From contig JAZQKZ010000023.1 of the NCBI GenBank assembly GCA_045542415.1, forward strand, positions 1 through 58,961: DNA of 58,961 bases, in the 5' to 3' direction. Made by a program: the position numbers and the translations under genes. This document shows, piece by piece, positions 16,397 through 26,600 of the stretch. A model generated the notes under the pieces. That model did no database searches, was not told the DNA's origin, and saw nothing but the letters and a program-made list of their open reading frames with translations. Source of the stretch: UMGS1958 sp045542415. Its GTDB lineage: Bacteria > Bacillota > Clostridia > UBA1381. Numbering within the stretch: the first letter of the stretch is position 1; the number at the start of each line of letters is the position of its first letter.

Positions 16397-17338
16397 ATGG
16401 AAAATTTATTTCCGTATTCAGATGACAATAAACGCTACCATACATGGAATTATCATCTTCGCCATACTTTCGGCACAAAGGTGATGAAGATATCGCTTAA
16501 TGCCGGCTTTACCTGCCCCAATATTGACGGTAAGCGTGGTGTGGGCGGCTGCACCTATTGCTCTTCGGAGGGTAGCGGTGACTTTGCAGGTGATCCCTCA
16601 AAGCGGCTGTTGGAGCAGTTTGAGGAGATACGGGTGCGTATGCATAAGAAATGGAAGGACGGTAAATATATGCCGTATTTCCAGGCACATACAAATACCT
16701 ATGCACCGGTAAGTGTGTTGAAAGACTGCTTTGAGCCGATTTTGAGACAGCGTGATGTCGTGGGCCTGAGCATAGCGACAAGAGCTGACTGTCTGGAGGA
16801 CGATGTGTTAGACTATCTTGCGGAATTGAATGAGCGTACTTATCTGATTGTTGAATTAGGCTTGCAGAGTATTTTTGATGAAACAGGTGAGCGTATAAAC
16901 CGCTGTCATACCTATGAAGAGTTTCTTGACGGTTACGATAAGCTTCGTGAGAGAAATATAAAGGTCTGTGTACATCTGATAAACGGCTTACCGGGTGAGA
17001 CAAAGGAAATGATGATAGAGAGTGCAAAAGCTGTTGCGGCACTAAAGCCGTACTGCGTGAAGCTGCATCTTTTGCATGTATTAAAAGGAACACCGATAGC
17101 GGCAGAGCTTGCAAGAGGTGAGTTCAGACTGCTTGAGCTTGAAGAATATGTTGACATTATTGTGTCGCAATTAGAGGTGTTTTCGCCGGAGACGGTGATA
17201 CAAAGGCTAACAGGCGACGGTGCAAAGGATTCGCTGATAGGACCGTTGTGGAGTTTGAAAAAGTTTGTCGTACTTAATGAAATAGACAAGAAAATGATAC
17301 AAAAGGATACATACCAGGGAAGATGCTTTACGGGTTGA
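16397..17338 (+). CDS. TIGR01212/YhcC-type radical SAM protein
   Basis: A 313-residue radical SAM enzyme. The cluster motif is the family form CPNIDGKRGVGGCTYC near residues 37-52, in which the cysteines bind a 4Fe-4S cluster. KLHLLHVLKGTPIA and the C-terminal LTGDG also match the family. The reaction is unknown; the family lies close to tRNA- and oxidoreductase-type Elp3 folds. The ATG at 16397 follows AGGAGG with ideal spacing; a TTG eight codons earlier is open but lacks an RBS. Confidence 0.85.
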   Translation: MENLFPYSDDNKRYHTWNYHLRHTFGTKVMKISLNAGFTCPNIDGKRGVGGCTYCSSEGSGDFAGDPSKRLLEQFEEIRVRMHKKWKDGKYMPYFQAHTNTYAPVSVLKDCFEPILRQRDVVGLSIATRADCLEDDVLDYLAELNERTYLIVELGLQSIFDETGERINRCHTYEEFLDGYDKLRERNIKVCVHLINGLPGETKEMMIESAKAVAALKPYCVKLHLLHVLKGTPIAAELARGEFRLLELEEYVDIIVSQLEVFSPETVIQRLTGDGAKDSLIGPLWSLKKFVVLNEIDKKMIQKDTYQGRCFTG

Positions 17339-17363
17339 TTTTTTTGTCGGAGTATGGTATAAT
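17335..17363 (+). promoter_or_regulatory. Promoter of the TIR-membrane gene
   Basis: TTGATT (17335-17340, overlapping the preceding stop), 17-base spacer and TATAAT (17358-17363) with extended TGG. Confidence 0.7.
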
Positions 17364-17407
17364 ATTTTTATAGTAAAAATATGGATGTTACAAACAGAGG
17401 AAATACG

Positions 17408-18634
17408 ATGGAAAAGAAAAATGTTTTTATCAGCTATAAATCCGAAGAGTGGAAAGAAGCGGAACTGATAAAATCTGCTTTGGAGGACAAAGGAATTTCG
17501 TGCTGGATTGCCCCCAGAGATATCCCGGGTGGCTCTAACTATGCAAGAGAGATTGACCGGGCGATTGACAACTGCTCGGTTCTTGTGCTTGTGCTTTCTT
17601 CAATAGCGCAAAAATCAAAATGGATTCCCAAGGAGCTTGACTGTGCGATTAATTCAAATAAGATTATTCTGCCGTTCCAACTTGAGGAGTGTCCGTTAGA
17701 GGGTGGATTCAGACTTTATCTTACCAATATACAGATGTATCAGGCGTACAGGGATAAATCAGGCGAGTTGAACAGATTGGTGGGAGATATTGCTGAAATA
17801 ACAAATGTTAAAGCTACGAAAGATACCAAGCCGTCCTATCCCCAAAAGATTGATGTGCCGATGGGAAATACATCAAAGCAACCGCCGGAAAAGAAAAGTC
17901 CCGAACAGGTTGGGCAGGAGCTTTTGGAGGAAATGGAAAAAGATATTAAATTCAGTTCCGGCGTGAAATCAAATAAGGTTGATACAGCGATTGTAAATAT
18001 ATCAAAGCAACCGTCGGAAAAGAAAAGTCCTGAATGGGTTGAACGGGAGCTTTTTGAGGAAATGGAAAATGATATGCATCCCGATTCTGATGAAAAATCA
18101 AAAGACACGCAGGCTTCAATGCAGAAAAAGCCTGAATCCAATAATACCAATCAGGCAAGGATGCAGAAAATGAATCGGCGAAAAGAGAAGCAGGACAAGA
18201 AAAAAAGTTATGCTGCTCGAATCGTGTTGGCGATTATAGCATTTATGATTTTTGCATTTGTTTATAGACAGGGAATGATAAAGAATGCTATTTTTGAGTT
18301 TCTTGTATTCATATCTCCTTACGGAAGGGGAGCCGCTATGGGATACAGATTCGGATATCCTCTTGCTATATGTAGCGTATGTACCGGAATAGCATATTTA
18401 TTTATTCAGCTATTCGCACTTTTACTTTCGGATATCATGAGTCTTAGAAAAAGATTGCTTATACCGATTATTTCAGGATTTGCGATATGGTATGCGGCAT
18501 TCGGTGTATGTCATTGGATAGTTAAAATACCTGTTTTCTATGAAGTATTGGCGGCAATTGCGGCTGTTGTTGCAACTCTTTTGATTTCGCTTATAGCTGC
18601 GATAATTGCAATTTGTTTTGTAGATACAAAGTAA
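17408..18634 (+). CDS. TIR-domain protein with internal duplication and C-terminal membrane segments
   Basis: A 408-residue protein. Residues 1-135 are a TIR domain: VFISYKSEEW, the CWIAPRDIPGG loop, and KWIPKELDCA with Glu76 in the place of the NAD-cleaving glutamate. A charged linker holds a tandem duplication (about 154-190 and 197-233, SKQPxEKKSPE...EEME). Four hydrophobic helices (about 270-408) follow a basic stretch, so the TIR head should be cytoplasmic and tethered. Start chosen at 17408 (AGAGG upstream); an ATG at 17381 is in frame but poor. It stands alone with its own promoter and terminator amid housekeeping genes. A TIR NADase effector of phage defence is plausible but unproven. 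Confidence 0.75.
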   Translation: MEKKNVFISYKSEEWKEAELIKSALEDKGISCWIAPRDIPGGSNYAREIDRAIDNCSVLVLVLSSIAQKSKWIPKELDCAINSNKIILPFQLEECPLEGGFRLYLTNIQMYQAYRDKSGELNRLVGDIAEITNVKATKDTKPSYPQKIDVPMGNTSKQPPEKKSPEQVGQELLEEMEKDIKFSSGVKSNKVDTAIVNISKQPSEKKSPEWVERELFEEMENDMHPDSDEKSKDTQASMQKKPESNNTNQARMQKMNRRKEKQDKKKSYAARIVLAIIAFMIFAFVYRQGMIKNAIFEFLVFISPYGRGAAMGYRFGYPLAICSVCTGIAYLFIQLFALLLSDIMSLRKRLLIPIISGFAIWYAAFGVCHWIVKIPVFYEVLAAIAAVVATLLISLIAAIIAICFVDTK

Positions 18635-18646
18635 TAACACATATGC

Positions 18647-18683
18647 AAAAACCGATTACAGCATGGCTGTAATCGGTTTTTTT
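18647..18683 (+). terminator. Terminator between the TIR-membrane gene and spoVG
   Basis: AAAAACCGATTACAG, CATGG loop, CTGTAATCGGTTTTTTT. Confidence 0.9.
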
Positions 18684-18736
18684 AATCCGTTTAAGCATTG
18701 TGCGTTTGCACTGTGCTTCTCTTTTTGTTGATGATA

Positions 18737-19009
18737 TCAGCTTTCAGCGGATTCATCAAGCTCTTCTTCATACTTGGCTAAAATTGCCTGCTCCAGTAAA
18801 GCTCGCATCTCGCTGTTAATCGGATGCGCAATGTCCTTGTACTCGCCCTCCGGAGTCTTCCGGCTCGGCATAGCTGTGAAAAGCTTGTCCTGTCCTTCGA
18901 TCAATTTTATGTCATGTACTACGAATGCGTTATCGAATGTAACTGAGGCCACAGCCTTCATCCTGCTGTCCGTCGATACTTTTTTTATTCTGATATCGGT
19001 AATTTCCAA
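18737..19009 (-). CDS. spoVG: SpoVG regulator
   Basis: A 90-residue SpoVG, a small nucleic-acid-binding regulator of septation, sporulation and surface genes. Sequence: MEITDIRIKKV, then ASVTFDNAFVVHDIKLI and MPSRKTPEGEYKDIAHPIN. I start it at a TTG (19009) because relatives begin MEVTDVRLRRV and because AAGGTGGTGA, a 9 of 10 match to the ideal SD, lies five bases upstream. The GTG codons at 19021 and 19018 lie inside that SD. Divergent from murC. Confidence 0.92.
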   Translation of the reverse strand: MEITDIRIKKVSTDSRMKAVASVTFDNAFVVHDIKLIEGQDKLFTAMPSRKTPEGEYKDIAHPINSEMRALLEQAILAKYEEELDESAES

Positions 19010-19085
19010 GTTATTCACCACCTTCCAACTTTTTAGGTTATACCCATTTTCGCAGTCTATCCAGTGATGTCCCTATACTAAGTCT

Positions 19086-19114
19086 ATTTTACTTTAAAAA
19101 TCAAGATTTGTCAA
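19086..19114 (-). promoter_or_regulatory. Sigma-A promoter of spoVG
   Basis: On the minus strand TTGACA (19114-19109), 17-base spacer and TAAAAT (19091-19086). Confidence 0.7.
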
Positions 19115-19214
19115 TACTTTTGTGCAGAATTTATTAAAACTATGTAATATAAATATATAATTTTGTAAAATAGCGAAAAAATTACTGCATTATGCTAAAA
19201 TTTTTTAAAAAAGG

Positions 19215-19243
19215 TTTAAATTTTTTTGTATTTGATATATAAT
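19215..19243 (+). promoter_or_regulatory. Promoter of murC
   Basis: TTTAAA (19215-19220), 17-base spacer, TATAAT (19238-19243). Confidence 0.6.
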
Positions 19244-19289
19244 ACTATATTGGATAAATATGTAGATTTATGATGACACGGAGGCATTT

Positions 19290-20672
19290 ATGGCACGTTT
19301 AGATATGAGCGATATTCCCGTCGGAGGTACTATACATTTCATAGGAATCGGCGGAATAAGCATGAGTGGACTTGCTCAGGTTGCACTCAGAAAAGGCTTT
19401 AAAATTACAGGCTCTGACAGAGAGGGTTCAAAGATAACGAAAAGACTTGAGGAGCTTGGTGCAGTAATATATATAGGACATGAGGCGAAGAATGTTGAGG
19501 GTGCAGTGCTTGTGGTACATACAGCGGCTGTGCATGAAGACAACCCTGAAATGATTGCCGCAAAGGCAAACGGCATACGTCTTGTTGACAGAGCTGAGTT
19601 TCTGGGAGCTGTTATGAAAGAGTTCCCGCAGTCGGTAGGAGTAAGCGGAACACACGGCAAAACCACTACTACGGGAATGCTTGCACATGCACTTATCCAT
19701 GCGGATACCGACCCGACAATCAGTATAGGCGGCGAGCTTGATCTGATAGGTGGTAATATCTGCTGCGGAGACGGCGGCTGCTTTGTAACGGAAGCGTGTG
19801 AATACACAAACAGCTTTTTAAAGTTCTATCCTACGGTTGCACTTATAACCAATATAGAAGAGGATCATCTCGATTTCTTCTCGGGGATTGATGAAATATG
19901 CGACAGCTTTAAAAAGTTTGCACAGCTGACCCAAAACAAGGGCTGCGTTATTGCAATGTGGGACGATAAAAATGTAAGAAAGGCACTTGACGGCTGTGAT
20001 GAGCTTGATATAGTAACATACGGCATGGGCAGTGACTGTGATTATTATCCGCAGTGCATAAAGACGGTTGACGGATATCCGAGCTATGACGTAATGTACA
20101 GAGGCGAAAAAATATGTCATATAAGCCTTAATGTTCCGGGTGACCATAATGTGCTCAATTCGCTTGCGACTGTTGCGGTGTGCCGTACTCTGGGCATTGA
20201 GCCGGAGGTGGCGGCGGCAGGTATTGAAACGTTTAAGGGAACACACCGCCGCTTTGAAAAAAGAGGTATGCTTAACGGTGCGATTGTAATTGATGACTAT
20301 GCACATCATCCGACAGAGATAAAGGCAACCTTAAAGGCGGCAAAGGACATTCCGCACAATAAAATCCGTTGTATATTCCAGCCGCACACATATTCCAGAA
20401 CGAGAACTCTCTGGAACGACTTTGTAGAGGCGTTTGATGATGCTGATGAGCTTATTATGACGCATATTTATGCAGCCCGTGAGGTGTTTGACGGCGTGAC
20501 ACGTCCCGAAAAGCTTGTTGAGGAAATCAGTGCAAGGGGCAACAATGCCGTATATATCGAAAGCTTTGACGATATTATCGAAAGGGTTAAGGAAACTGCC
20601 CAAGAGGGTGATATCATCTTTACTATGGGAGCAGGAAATGTAACCAATATCGGCTATGAGCTTGTAAAATAG
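19290..20672 (+). CDS. murC: UDP-N-acetylmuramate--L-alanine ligase
   Basis: A 460-residue cytoplasmic Mur ligase that adds the first amino acid of the peptidoglycan stem. N-terminal Rossmann GIGGISMSGLA, ATP loop SGTHGKTTTTGM, metal/substrate region NIEEDHLDFF and C-terminal IDDYAHHPTEI. Full length. GGAGG lies before the ATG. Single-gene unit ended by a GC-rich hairpin. Confidence 0.96.
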   Translation: MARLDMSDIPVGGTIHFIGIGGISMSGLAQVALRKGFKITGSDREGSKITKRLEELGAVIYIGHEAKNVEGAVLVVHTAAVHEDNPEMIAAKANGIRLVDRAEFLGAVMKEFPQSVGVSGTHGKTTTTGMLAHALIHADTDPTISIGGELDLIGGNICCGDGGCFVTEACEYTNSFLKFYPTVALITNIEEDHLDFFSGIDEICDSFKKFAQLTQNKGCVIAMWDDKNVRKALDGCDELDIVTYGMGSDCDYYPQCIKTVDGYPSYDVMYRGEKICHISLNVPGDHNVLNSLATVAVCRTLGIEPEVAAAGIETFKGTHRRFEKRGMLNGAIVIDDYAHHPTEIKATLKAAKDIPHNKIRCIFQPHTYSRTRTLWNDFVEAFDDADELIMTHIYAAREVFDGVTRPEKLVEEISARGNNAVYIESFDDIIERVKETAQEGDIIFTMGAGNVTNIGYELVK

Positions 20673-20680
20673 TATATCGG

Positions 20681-20704
20681 AGGGGCGAAGCATCGCCCCT
20701 TTTG
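20681..20704 (+). terminator. murC terminator
   Basis: AGGGGCGA, AGCA loop, TCGCCCCT, TTTG. Confidence 0.75.
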
Positions 20705-20794
20705 TAATTTTTATCAATAAGTATAAATAAAATGTAATAATATGCAATAATTTTGAATAAAAATACAATATTTAATGAAAATAATAAAAAATCC

Positions 20795-20823
20795 TTGCAA
20801 TTACAGTGTATATGAGTTATAAT
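20795..20823 (+). promoter_or_regulatory. Promoter of the argD-argF-GNAT operon
   Basis: TTGCAA (20795-20800), 17-base spacer, TATAAT (20818-20823). No clear ArgR box was recognised. Confidence 0.75.
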
Positions 20824-20873
20824 ATATTCATGTTTTCACATCAGCCCGTATCGGGCAGGAAGGAGCAGAAAAT

Positions 20874-22064
20874 ATGCTTAATGACATTATAAATTTGGAT
20901 AAAAAATATTATATGAATACTTTCGGAGACAGGCTGCCCGTTATGTTTGAGCGTGGCGAGGGTATGAAGCTTTTCAGTGACAGCGGTGAAGTTTATTATG
21001 ACTTTCTCGGCGGTATTGCTGTTAATTCGGTAGGTCATTCTCATCCGCATATGGTTGAGGCTCTTACAAAGCAGATAAAAAAAATGCTTCATACATCAAG
21101 CCTTTATTACATAGAAAATCAGGCAAAGCTTGCACAGAAGCTTGTTGAAAATACCTGTGCGGACAGAGCATTCTTTGCAAACAGCGGTGCAGAGGCGAAT
21201 GAGGGGGCAATGAAGCTTGCAAGAATTTATTTCTATAAAAAGGGCATTGACAAGACAGAGATTATTTCATTAAAGCACTCATTTCACGGAAGAACACTTG
21301 CAACGGTTGCAGCAACCGGACAGGAGCATTATCAGGCACCGTACCGCCCGAATTTGCCGGGTGTTATGCAGGTAGAACCGAATAATTTTGAGGCACTTGA
21401 AGCGGCTGTTACAGACAAAACTGCCGCAATTATGCTTGAGCCGATTCAGGGCGAAAGCGGCGTACATCCTATGGATAAGGAATATCTTGAAAAGGTAAGA
21501 GCTTTGTGCGACGAAAAGGAGATAATACTCATTTTTGACGAGGTTCAGACAGGAATGGGACGTACGGGATGTCTGTTTGCTCATCAGCTTTACGGTGTTG
21601 AGCCGGATATATTTACGTCTGCAAAGGCTCTGGGCGGTGGTGTGCCAATCGGTGCATTGTGTGCAAAGCAGTTTGTCGCATCGGCATTTGAGCCGGGAGA
21701 TCACGGCACAACCTTTGGCGGAAATCCGCTTTCTACTGCTGCGGGACTTGCAGTATTTGAAATTTATGAAAAAGAAAATTTAGTTGAAAATGCACGCATA
21801 AAGGGTAAGGAGTTCAAGGAAAAGCTTGAAAAGCTTGCCAATAAGTATCCGGAAAAAATTGCAGAGGTACGAGGCGAGGGACTTCTTATAGGTATAGAAA
21901 TTGCTGATGGCAGCGGCAAGGCGGTTTTCAATTCGCTTTTTGAGAAAAAGATTTTAGCGAGCTTATGCGGCGGCAAGGTTATAAGAATTGCACCGCCGCT
22001 GAACATTACAAGTGAAGAGATTGATATATTCATAAATGCATTGGATGCAGTATTAGGGGAATAA
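20874..22064 (+). CDS. argD: Acetylornithine aminotransferase
   Basis: A 396-residue PLP class III aminotransferase of arginine synthesis, converting N-acetylglutamate semialdehyde to acetylornithine. ANSGAEANEGAMKLAR, IFDEVQTGMGRTG (Asp to the PLP ring nitrogen) and TSAKALGGGVPIGA (PLP lysine) are present. GGAGCAG before the ATG. argF starts 15 bases after its stop, so both steps are in one operon. Confidence 0.94.
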   Translation: MLNDIINLDKKYYMNTFGDRLPVMFERGEGMKLFSDSGEVYYDFLGGIAVNSVGHSHPHMVEALTKQIKKMLHTSSLYYIENQAKLAQKLVENTCADRAFFANSGAEANEGAMKLARIYFYKKGIDKTEIISLKHSFHGRTLATVAATGQEHYQAPYRPNLPGVMQVEPNNFEALEAAVTDKTAAIMLEPIQGESGVHPMDKEYLEKVRALCDEKEIILIFDEVQTGMGRTGCLFAHQLYGVEPDIFTSAKALGGGVPIGALCAKQFVASAFEPGDHGTTFGGNPLSTAAGLAVFEIYEKENLVENARIKGKEFKEKLEKLANKYPEKIAEVRGEGLLIGIEIADGSGKAVFNSLFEKKILASLCGGKVIRIAPPLNITSEEIDIFINALDAVLGE

Positions 22065-22079
22065 AAGGAGAATATAAAA

Positions 22080-22997
22080 ATGAAAGATTTAATCAGCTTA
22101 CACGATCTTACATCAGAAGAAATACAGGATTTATTAAAGCTTGGCTTAAAGCTTAAGGCAGAGCAGAAGCAGGGCATTCCGCACCCGCTTTTAAAGGGTA
22201 AGACTTTGGGTATGATTTTTACAAAGTCATCAACAAGAACAAGAGTTTCATTTGAGGTTGGTATGACACAGCTCGGCGGTTATCCGTTGTTCTTATCATC
22301 AAACGATATTCAGCTCGGACGCGGCGAGTCAATCCATGACACAGCAAAGGTTTTAGAGCGCTTTCTTGACGGTATTATGATAAGAACTTATGCACACTCA
22401 GACGTAGTAGAGCTTGCAGAGGAAGCGAACATTCCGGTAATCAATGCACTTACTGATTTGCTTCACCCATGTCAGGTACTTGCAGACCTTATGACAGCAT
22501 ATGAGCATAAGGGCAAGCTTGAGGGATTGAAGTTCGCATATGTAGGCGACGGAAACAACATGGCCCACTCAATTATGTACGGCTGTGCAAAGGCAGGACT
22601 TGACTGTGCAATCGCTGCACCAAAGGGTTATGAGTGTGACCCGGAGGTTGTTGCCAATGCAAAGGATGACTTCAAAAAGTCGGGCAGAAGCCTTATTTTA
22701 ACAGAGGATCCGATTGAGGCTGTAAAGAATGCAGATATAGTATATACAGATACATGGGTATCAATGGGTCAGGAGGCTGAAAAGGCAGAGAGATTGAAGA
22801 TATTCACACCTTATACAGTGGATGGCAAGCTGTTTGCACATGCAAAGGAGGATGCAGTATTTATGCACTGCTTACCGGCATACAGAGGCTATGAGGTAAC
22901 AGAAGAGGTTATCGACGGACCGAGAAGCGTTATATTTGATGAGGCTGAAAACAGATTACATGCACAGAAAGCTGTAATGGCAACACTTATGGGTTAA
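22080..22997 (+). CDS. argF: Ornithine carbamoyltransferase
   Basis: A 305-residue enzyme making citrulline from ornithine and carbamoyl phosphate. KSSTRTRVSFEVG (carbamoyl-phosphate site), HPCQVLADLMT, SMGQE and the catalytic HCLPAYRG are intact. Middle gene of the operon, with AAAGGAGAA before the ATG. Confidence 0.96.
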   Translation: MKDLISLHDLTSEEIQDLLKLGLKLKAEQKQGIPHPLLKGKTLGMIFTKSSTRTRVSFEVGMTQLGGYPLFLSSNDIQLGRGESIHDTAKVLERFLDGIMIRTYAHSDVVELAEEANIPVINALTDLLHPCQVLADLMTAYEHKGKLEGLKFAYVGDGNNMAHSIMYGCAKAGLDCAIAAPKGYECDPEVVANAKDDFKKSGRSLILTEDPIEAVKNADIVYTDTWVSMGQEAEKAERLKIFTPYTVDGKLFAHAKEDAVFMHCLPAYRGYEVTEEVIDGPRSVIFDEAENRLHAQKAVMATLMG

Positions 22998-23026
22998 TTA
23001 AAGGACTGATGAAAGGAGAGTGCAAT

Positions 23027-23518
23027 ATGCCTACAGAGTATCAGTCACTGTTTCAGATACGTCTTGCGACATATGCGGATATCCCGGCAATTCTGGATAT
23101 CACCCGTGAGGCGTTTACAAAGTACGGAGAAATGGCAAACTGCGACTGTAACAAGCTTGAGGCATTGCACGAGACTGAGGAGGATATCCGCCGTGACATT
23201 GATACCAAGCTTGTGCTGATAGCCACGCAGGACGGAGTTCCGTTGGGAAGTGTGCGGCTTGAGCTGTTTCCTGACAACACCGCATATCTGTCGCGTTTCG
23301 GTGTAAGATTGGATAATCAGAACAACGGTATAGGAAAAAATATTATGAATCTGGTTGACCGGATAATGAGAGGACGAGGTATCAGGCGTATAAGTCTGCA
23401 TACCGGTTCAAAGGTAACGCCTTTAATACGTTTTTATTACGGACGCGGATTTTATATTGAATCGACAGATACAACACGAGGTTACCTGCGTGCGTTATTG
23501 GTTAAGGATTATGAATAA
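23027..23518 (+). CDS. GNAT-family N-acetyltransferase
   Basis: A 163-residue single-domain GNAT: IRLATYADIPAILDITREAF, acetyl-CoA loop region VRLDNQNNGIGKNIM and IRFYYGRGFYI. Start set at the ATG at 23027 (AAAGGAG at 23012-23018); the ATG at 23009 precedes that SD. Third gene after argD and argF, 29 bases from argF, so it might supply N-acetylglutamate, but the sequence alone does not show substrate and it may act on other amines. Confidence 0.8.
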   Translation: MPTEYQSLFQIRLATYADIPAILDITREAFTKYGEMANCDCNKLEALHETEEDIRRDIDTKLVLIATQDGVPLGSVRLELFPDNTAYLSRFGVRLDNQNNGIGKNIMNLVDRIMRGRGIRRISLHTGSKVTPLIRFYYGRGFYIESTDTTRGYLRALLVKDYE

Positions 23519-23526
23519 GGTTTTTG

Positions 23527-23556
23527 AAGAGCTGTCTAAAAGACAGCTCTTTTGTT
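23527..23556 (+). terminator. arg operon terminator
   Basis: AAGAGCTGTCT, AAA loop, AGACAGCTCTTTTGTT. Confidence 0.88.
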
Positions 23557-23594
23557 GTGAGGATTTTTGATAATTTACAATATAAGAAAAAATG

Positions 23595-23623
23595 TTGCAA
23601 ATTTAACAATATAATAGTATAAT
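23595..23623 (+). promoter_or_regulatory. Promoter of the GH30-GH43 gene
   Basis: TTGCAA (23595-23600), 17-base spacer, TATAAT (23618-23623), followed by GAAAGGAG before the ATG. Confidence 0.7.
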
Positions 23624-23664
23624 ATAATCAGGGAGATTTTTCATTATGAAAGGAGAAAGATTTT

Positions 23665-26600
23665 ATGAAAATACATTTTAAAAGACTCCTTGCTATGTTA
23701 CTTGCAACAGCACTTGTGCCGGTATCGGCGCTATCTGTATCAGCGGAGGAAACAGCTATGCTTGCTGAAAAGGCAACAAGGGTAGTTCTTGACCCGTCAT
23801 ATGCGTCGCCGTTTAATAACGGACGATTTGAGGGCTGGGGTACAAGTCTTTGCTGGTGGGCGAACAGACTCGGCTACAGCGAGGCGCTGACACAGCAGGC
23901 GGCGGACTACTTCTTTTCGGATGAGGGATTGGGTCTTGATATCGCACGATATAATCTTGGCGGCGGCGACGACCCGACGCATGCTCATATCACACGTTCA
24001 GATTCAAAGGTACCCGGATATGCAACCGGCTTTGATGAAAACGGCGATATTATCTATGACTGGACAGTGGATGAAAATCAGAGGAATATTACAGTTGCGG
24101 CATTAAAGGCAAACCCTGATTTATATATTGAGGGCTTTTCAAATTCACCTCCGTATTTTATGACAAATTCAGGTTGTTCGTCCGGTGCGGTTGATTCGGG
24201 AGAGGACAATCTCCGTGCGGATATGGTTGATGATTTTGCGAAGTTTATCGCACAGACAACTAAGTATTTTAAGGACAATTTCGGAATCACATTCCAAAGC
24301 TATTCACCGATGAACGAGCCGGATACGACATACTGGGGAGCAAATAGCCCTAAACAGGAGGGCTGTCACTATGACCCGGGTGAGAGTGAGTCGAGAATGC
24401 TCGTGGCAACCCGTGAAGCACTTGATGCTGAGGGACTTGACAATGTGTTGGTGGTCGGTATGGATGAAACAAGCATTGACCAGACAATCACTAATTTAGG
24501 AAAGCTTTCCCCGGAGGCGGTTGAAGCTTTGGGAAGAATCGATACTCATACATATGGCGGTTCACAGCGCAAGGAGCTTCGCACAAAAGCGATGGCAATG
24601 GGTAAGACACTCTGGATGAGCGAGGTTGATAACGGTGATATTGCAGGAACAAATCCGGGTAATATGGGTGCCGGACTTGCACTTGCAAGACATATCATTG
24701 CCGATATGAACGGTATGCAGCCAGCTGCATGGGTAATGTGGGATATAGTTGACTATCACCGTGACGCAGGCTTTGCAGGTGAAGAAAATAATGCCTATGA
24801 CCACAATAACGGCTTATGGGGAGTTGCATTCGGTAATCATGATACACAGCAGATAGAGCTTACACAGAAGTACTATGTTTTCGGTCAGTTCACAAAGTAT
24901 ATTCTTCCGGGCGATACAGTTATTGCTTCATCTGACAATACTTTGGCGGCATATAACAAGGATACAGGTGCTATAAAGATTGTAGCAATGAATCTTCTTG
25001 ATGAGGCAAAGAGCTATGAATTTGACTTGTCGGCATTTACTGAGACCGGAAGCATGGCACAGGTAATCAGAACAAGCGGCTCAATTACTGACGGGGAGCA
25101 TCTTGCGGATATAGGTACAGTTGAAGTGGCGGACAAGGCATTCACATATGATCTTGCACCGAACTCTGTTACTACATTTGTAATAGATAACAATGCTGAT
25201 AATATAGGTTATATCACAGTTGACGGTGCGGCACTTGCAACAAAGGGCAGTGATTATGTTTATACGGCTTCGACAAGTGATGGAAGTGATGTTAAATGGT
25301 CAGTTTCAGACGAAAGCGTTGCAACAATCAATCCGGAAACAGGCGTACTCAAACTTGTCAAGAACGGAACAGTTGAGGTAATCGCAACAAGTGAAACAGT
25401 AGGCTCAAACAGCATGACGGTAGCAGTTGTAAACGGCTCAAGACTTGATATAACATCAGATATGGTAAGCGGTTCAAATCCGTGGAACAGCGATGCTGCA
25501 AACGGTCCCGCAAAGGTTGCGGACGGAAGTGTCTCAACGTATTTTGACGGTCTTAATGCAGGCTATGTGACATATGACCTGGGAACACCGTATATAGTCG
25601 GTATGGTTGCATATGCACCGAGAACAGGCTATGAATACCGTATGGTTGACGGTATGGTTCACGGCTCAAATGACGGTACTACATGGACACAGCTTTATAA
25701 GATTGATTCAATCCCGGCATCAGGTACGCTTACTTATGTAACAGAGCTTGAAAATAATGAGGAGGCTTACAGATACATCCGTTACAGTGTTCCGTCGGGT
25801 AAACAGAGCTATAATGGCTCAGCGGAGGACTATAACTGTAACTTATCGGAGTTGGTGGTATATGCTGAAATGGCACCGCTGACGGATGGAGAGGATGTAG
25901 AAAAGGCAGTTGCTGCAATGACTGTGCCGACAGAGGTATATGGCAACCTCTATATGCCCACAGAAGTAAACGGTGTGTCAATTGAATGGACTTCATCGGA
26001 CGAAACGGTTATCAGCAAGGACGGTATTGTTACAAGAGGTGATGCAGAGGTATCGGTAACTTTATCGGCAGTATTCAGCAAGGGTGCTTCGACACAGAGT
26101 GTAACATATAATGTAGTGGTAAAAGCAAAAGCACAGGGCAAGAGCAATGCTGATATGGAAGCATATCTCTTCACACATTTTGTCGGAACAGAGGGGAATG
26201 CAGACTGCGAGCAGATTTACTTCTCGCTTTCAAAGGACGGAATCAACTGGACAACGCTCAACGAGGCAGCACCGATACTCACAAGCACCGTAGGTGAGCT
26301 TGGAGTGCGTGACCCGCATATCATCCGTTCGCCTGAGGGGGATAAATTCTTTATCGTTGCAACAGACCTTTCAATATATAACAGACGTGACGATTCACAT
26401 CGATGGGGTACTTGCCAGACATCGGGAAGTAAGTCGATTGTTATCTGGGAGTCAACAGACCTTGTTAACTGGTCGGAGGCAAGACTGGTTAAGGTTGCAC
26501 CGGACAATGCAGGCTGTACATGGGCACCTGAAACGGTTTATGATGATGCAACGGGCAGATATATGGTATTCTGGGCGTCAAAGGTTGCAGGAGATAACTA

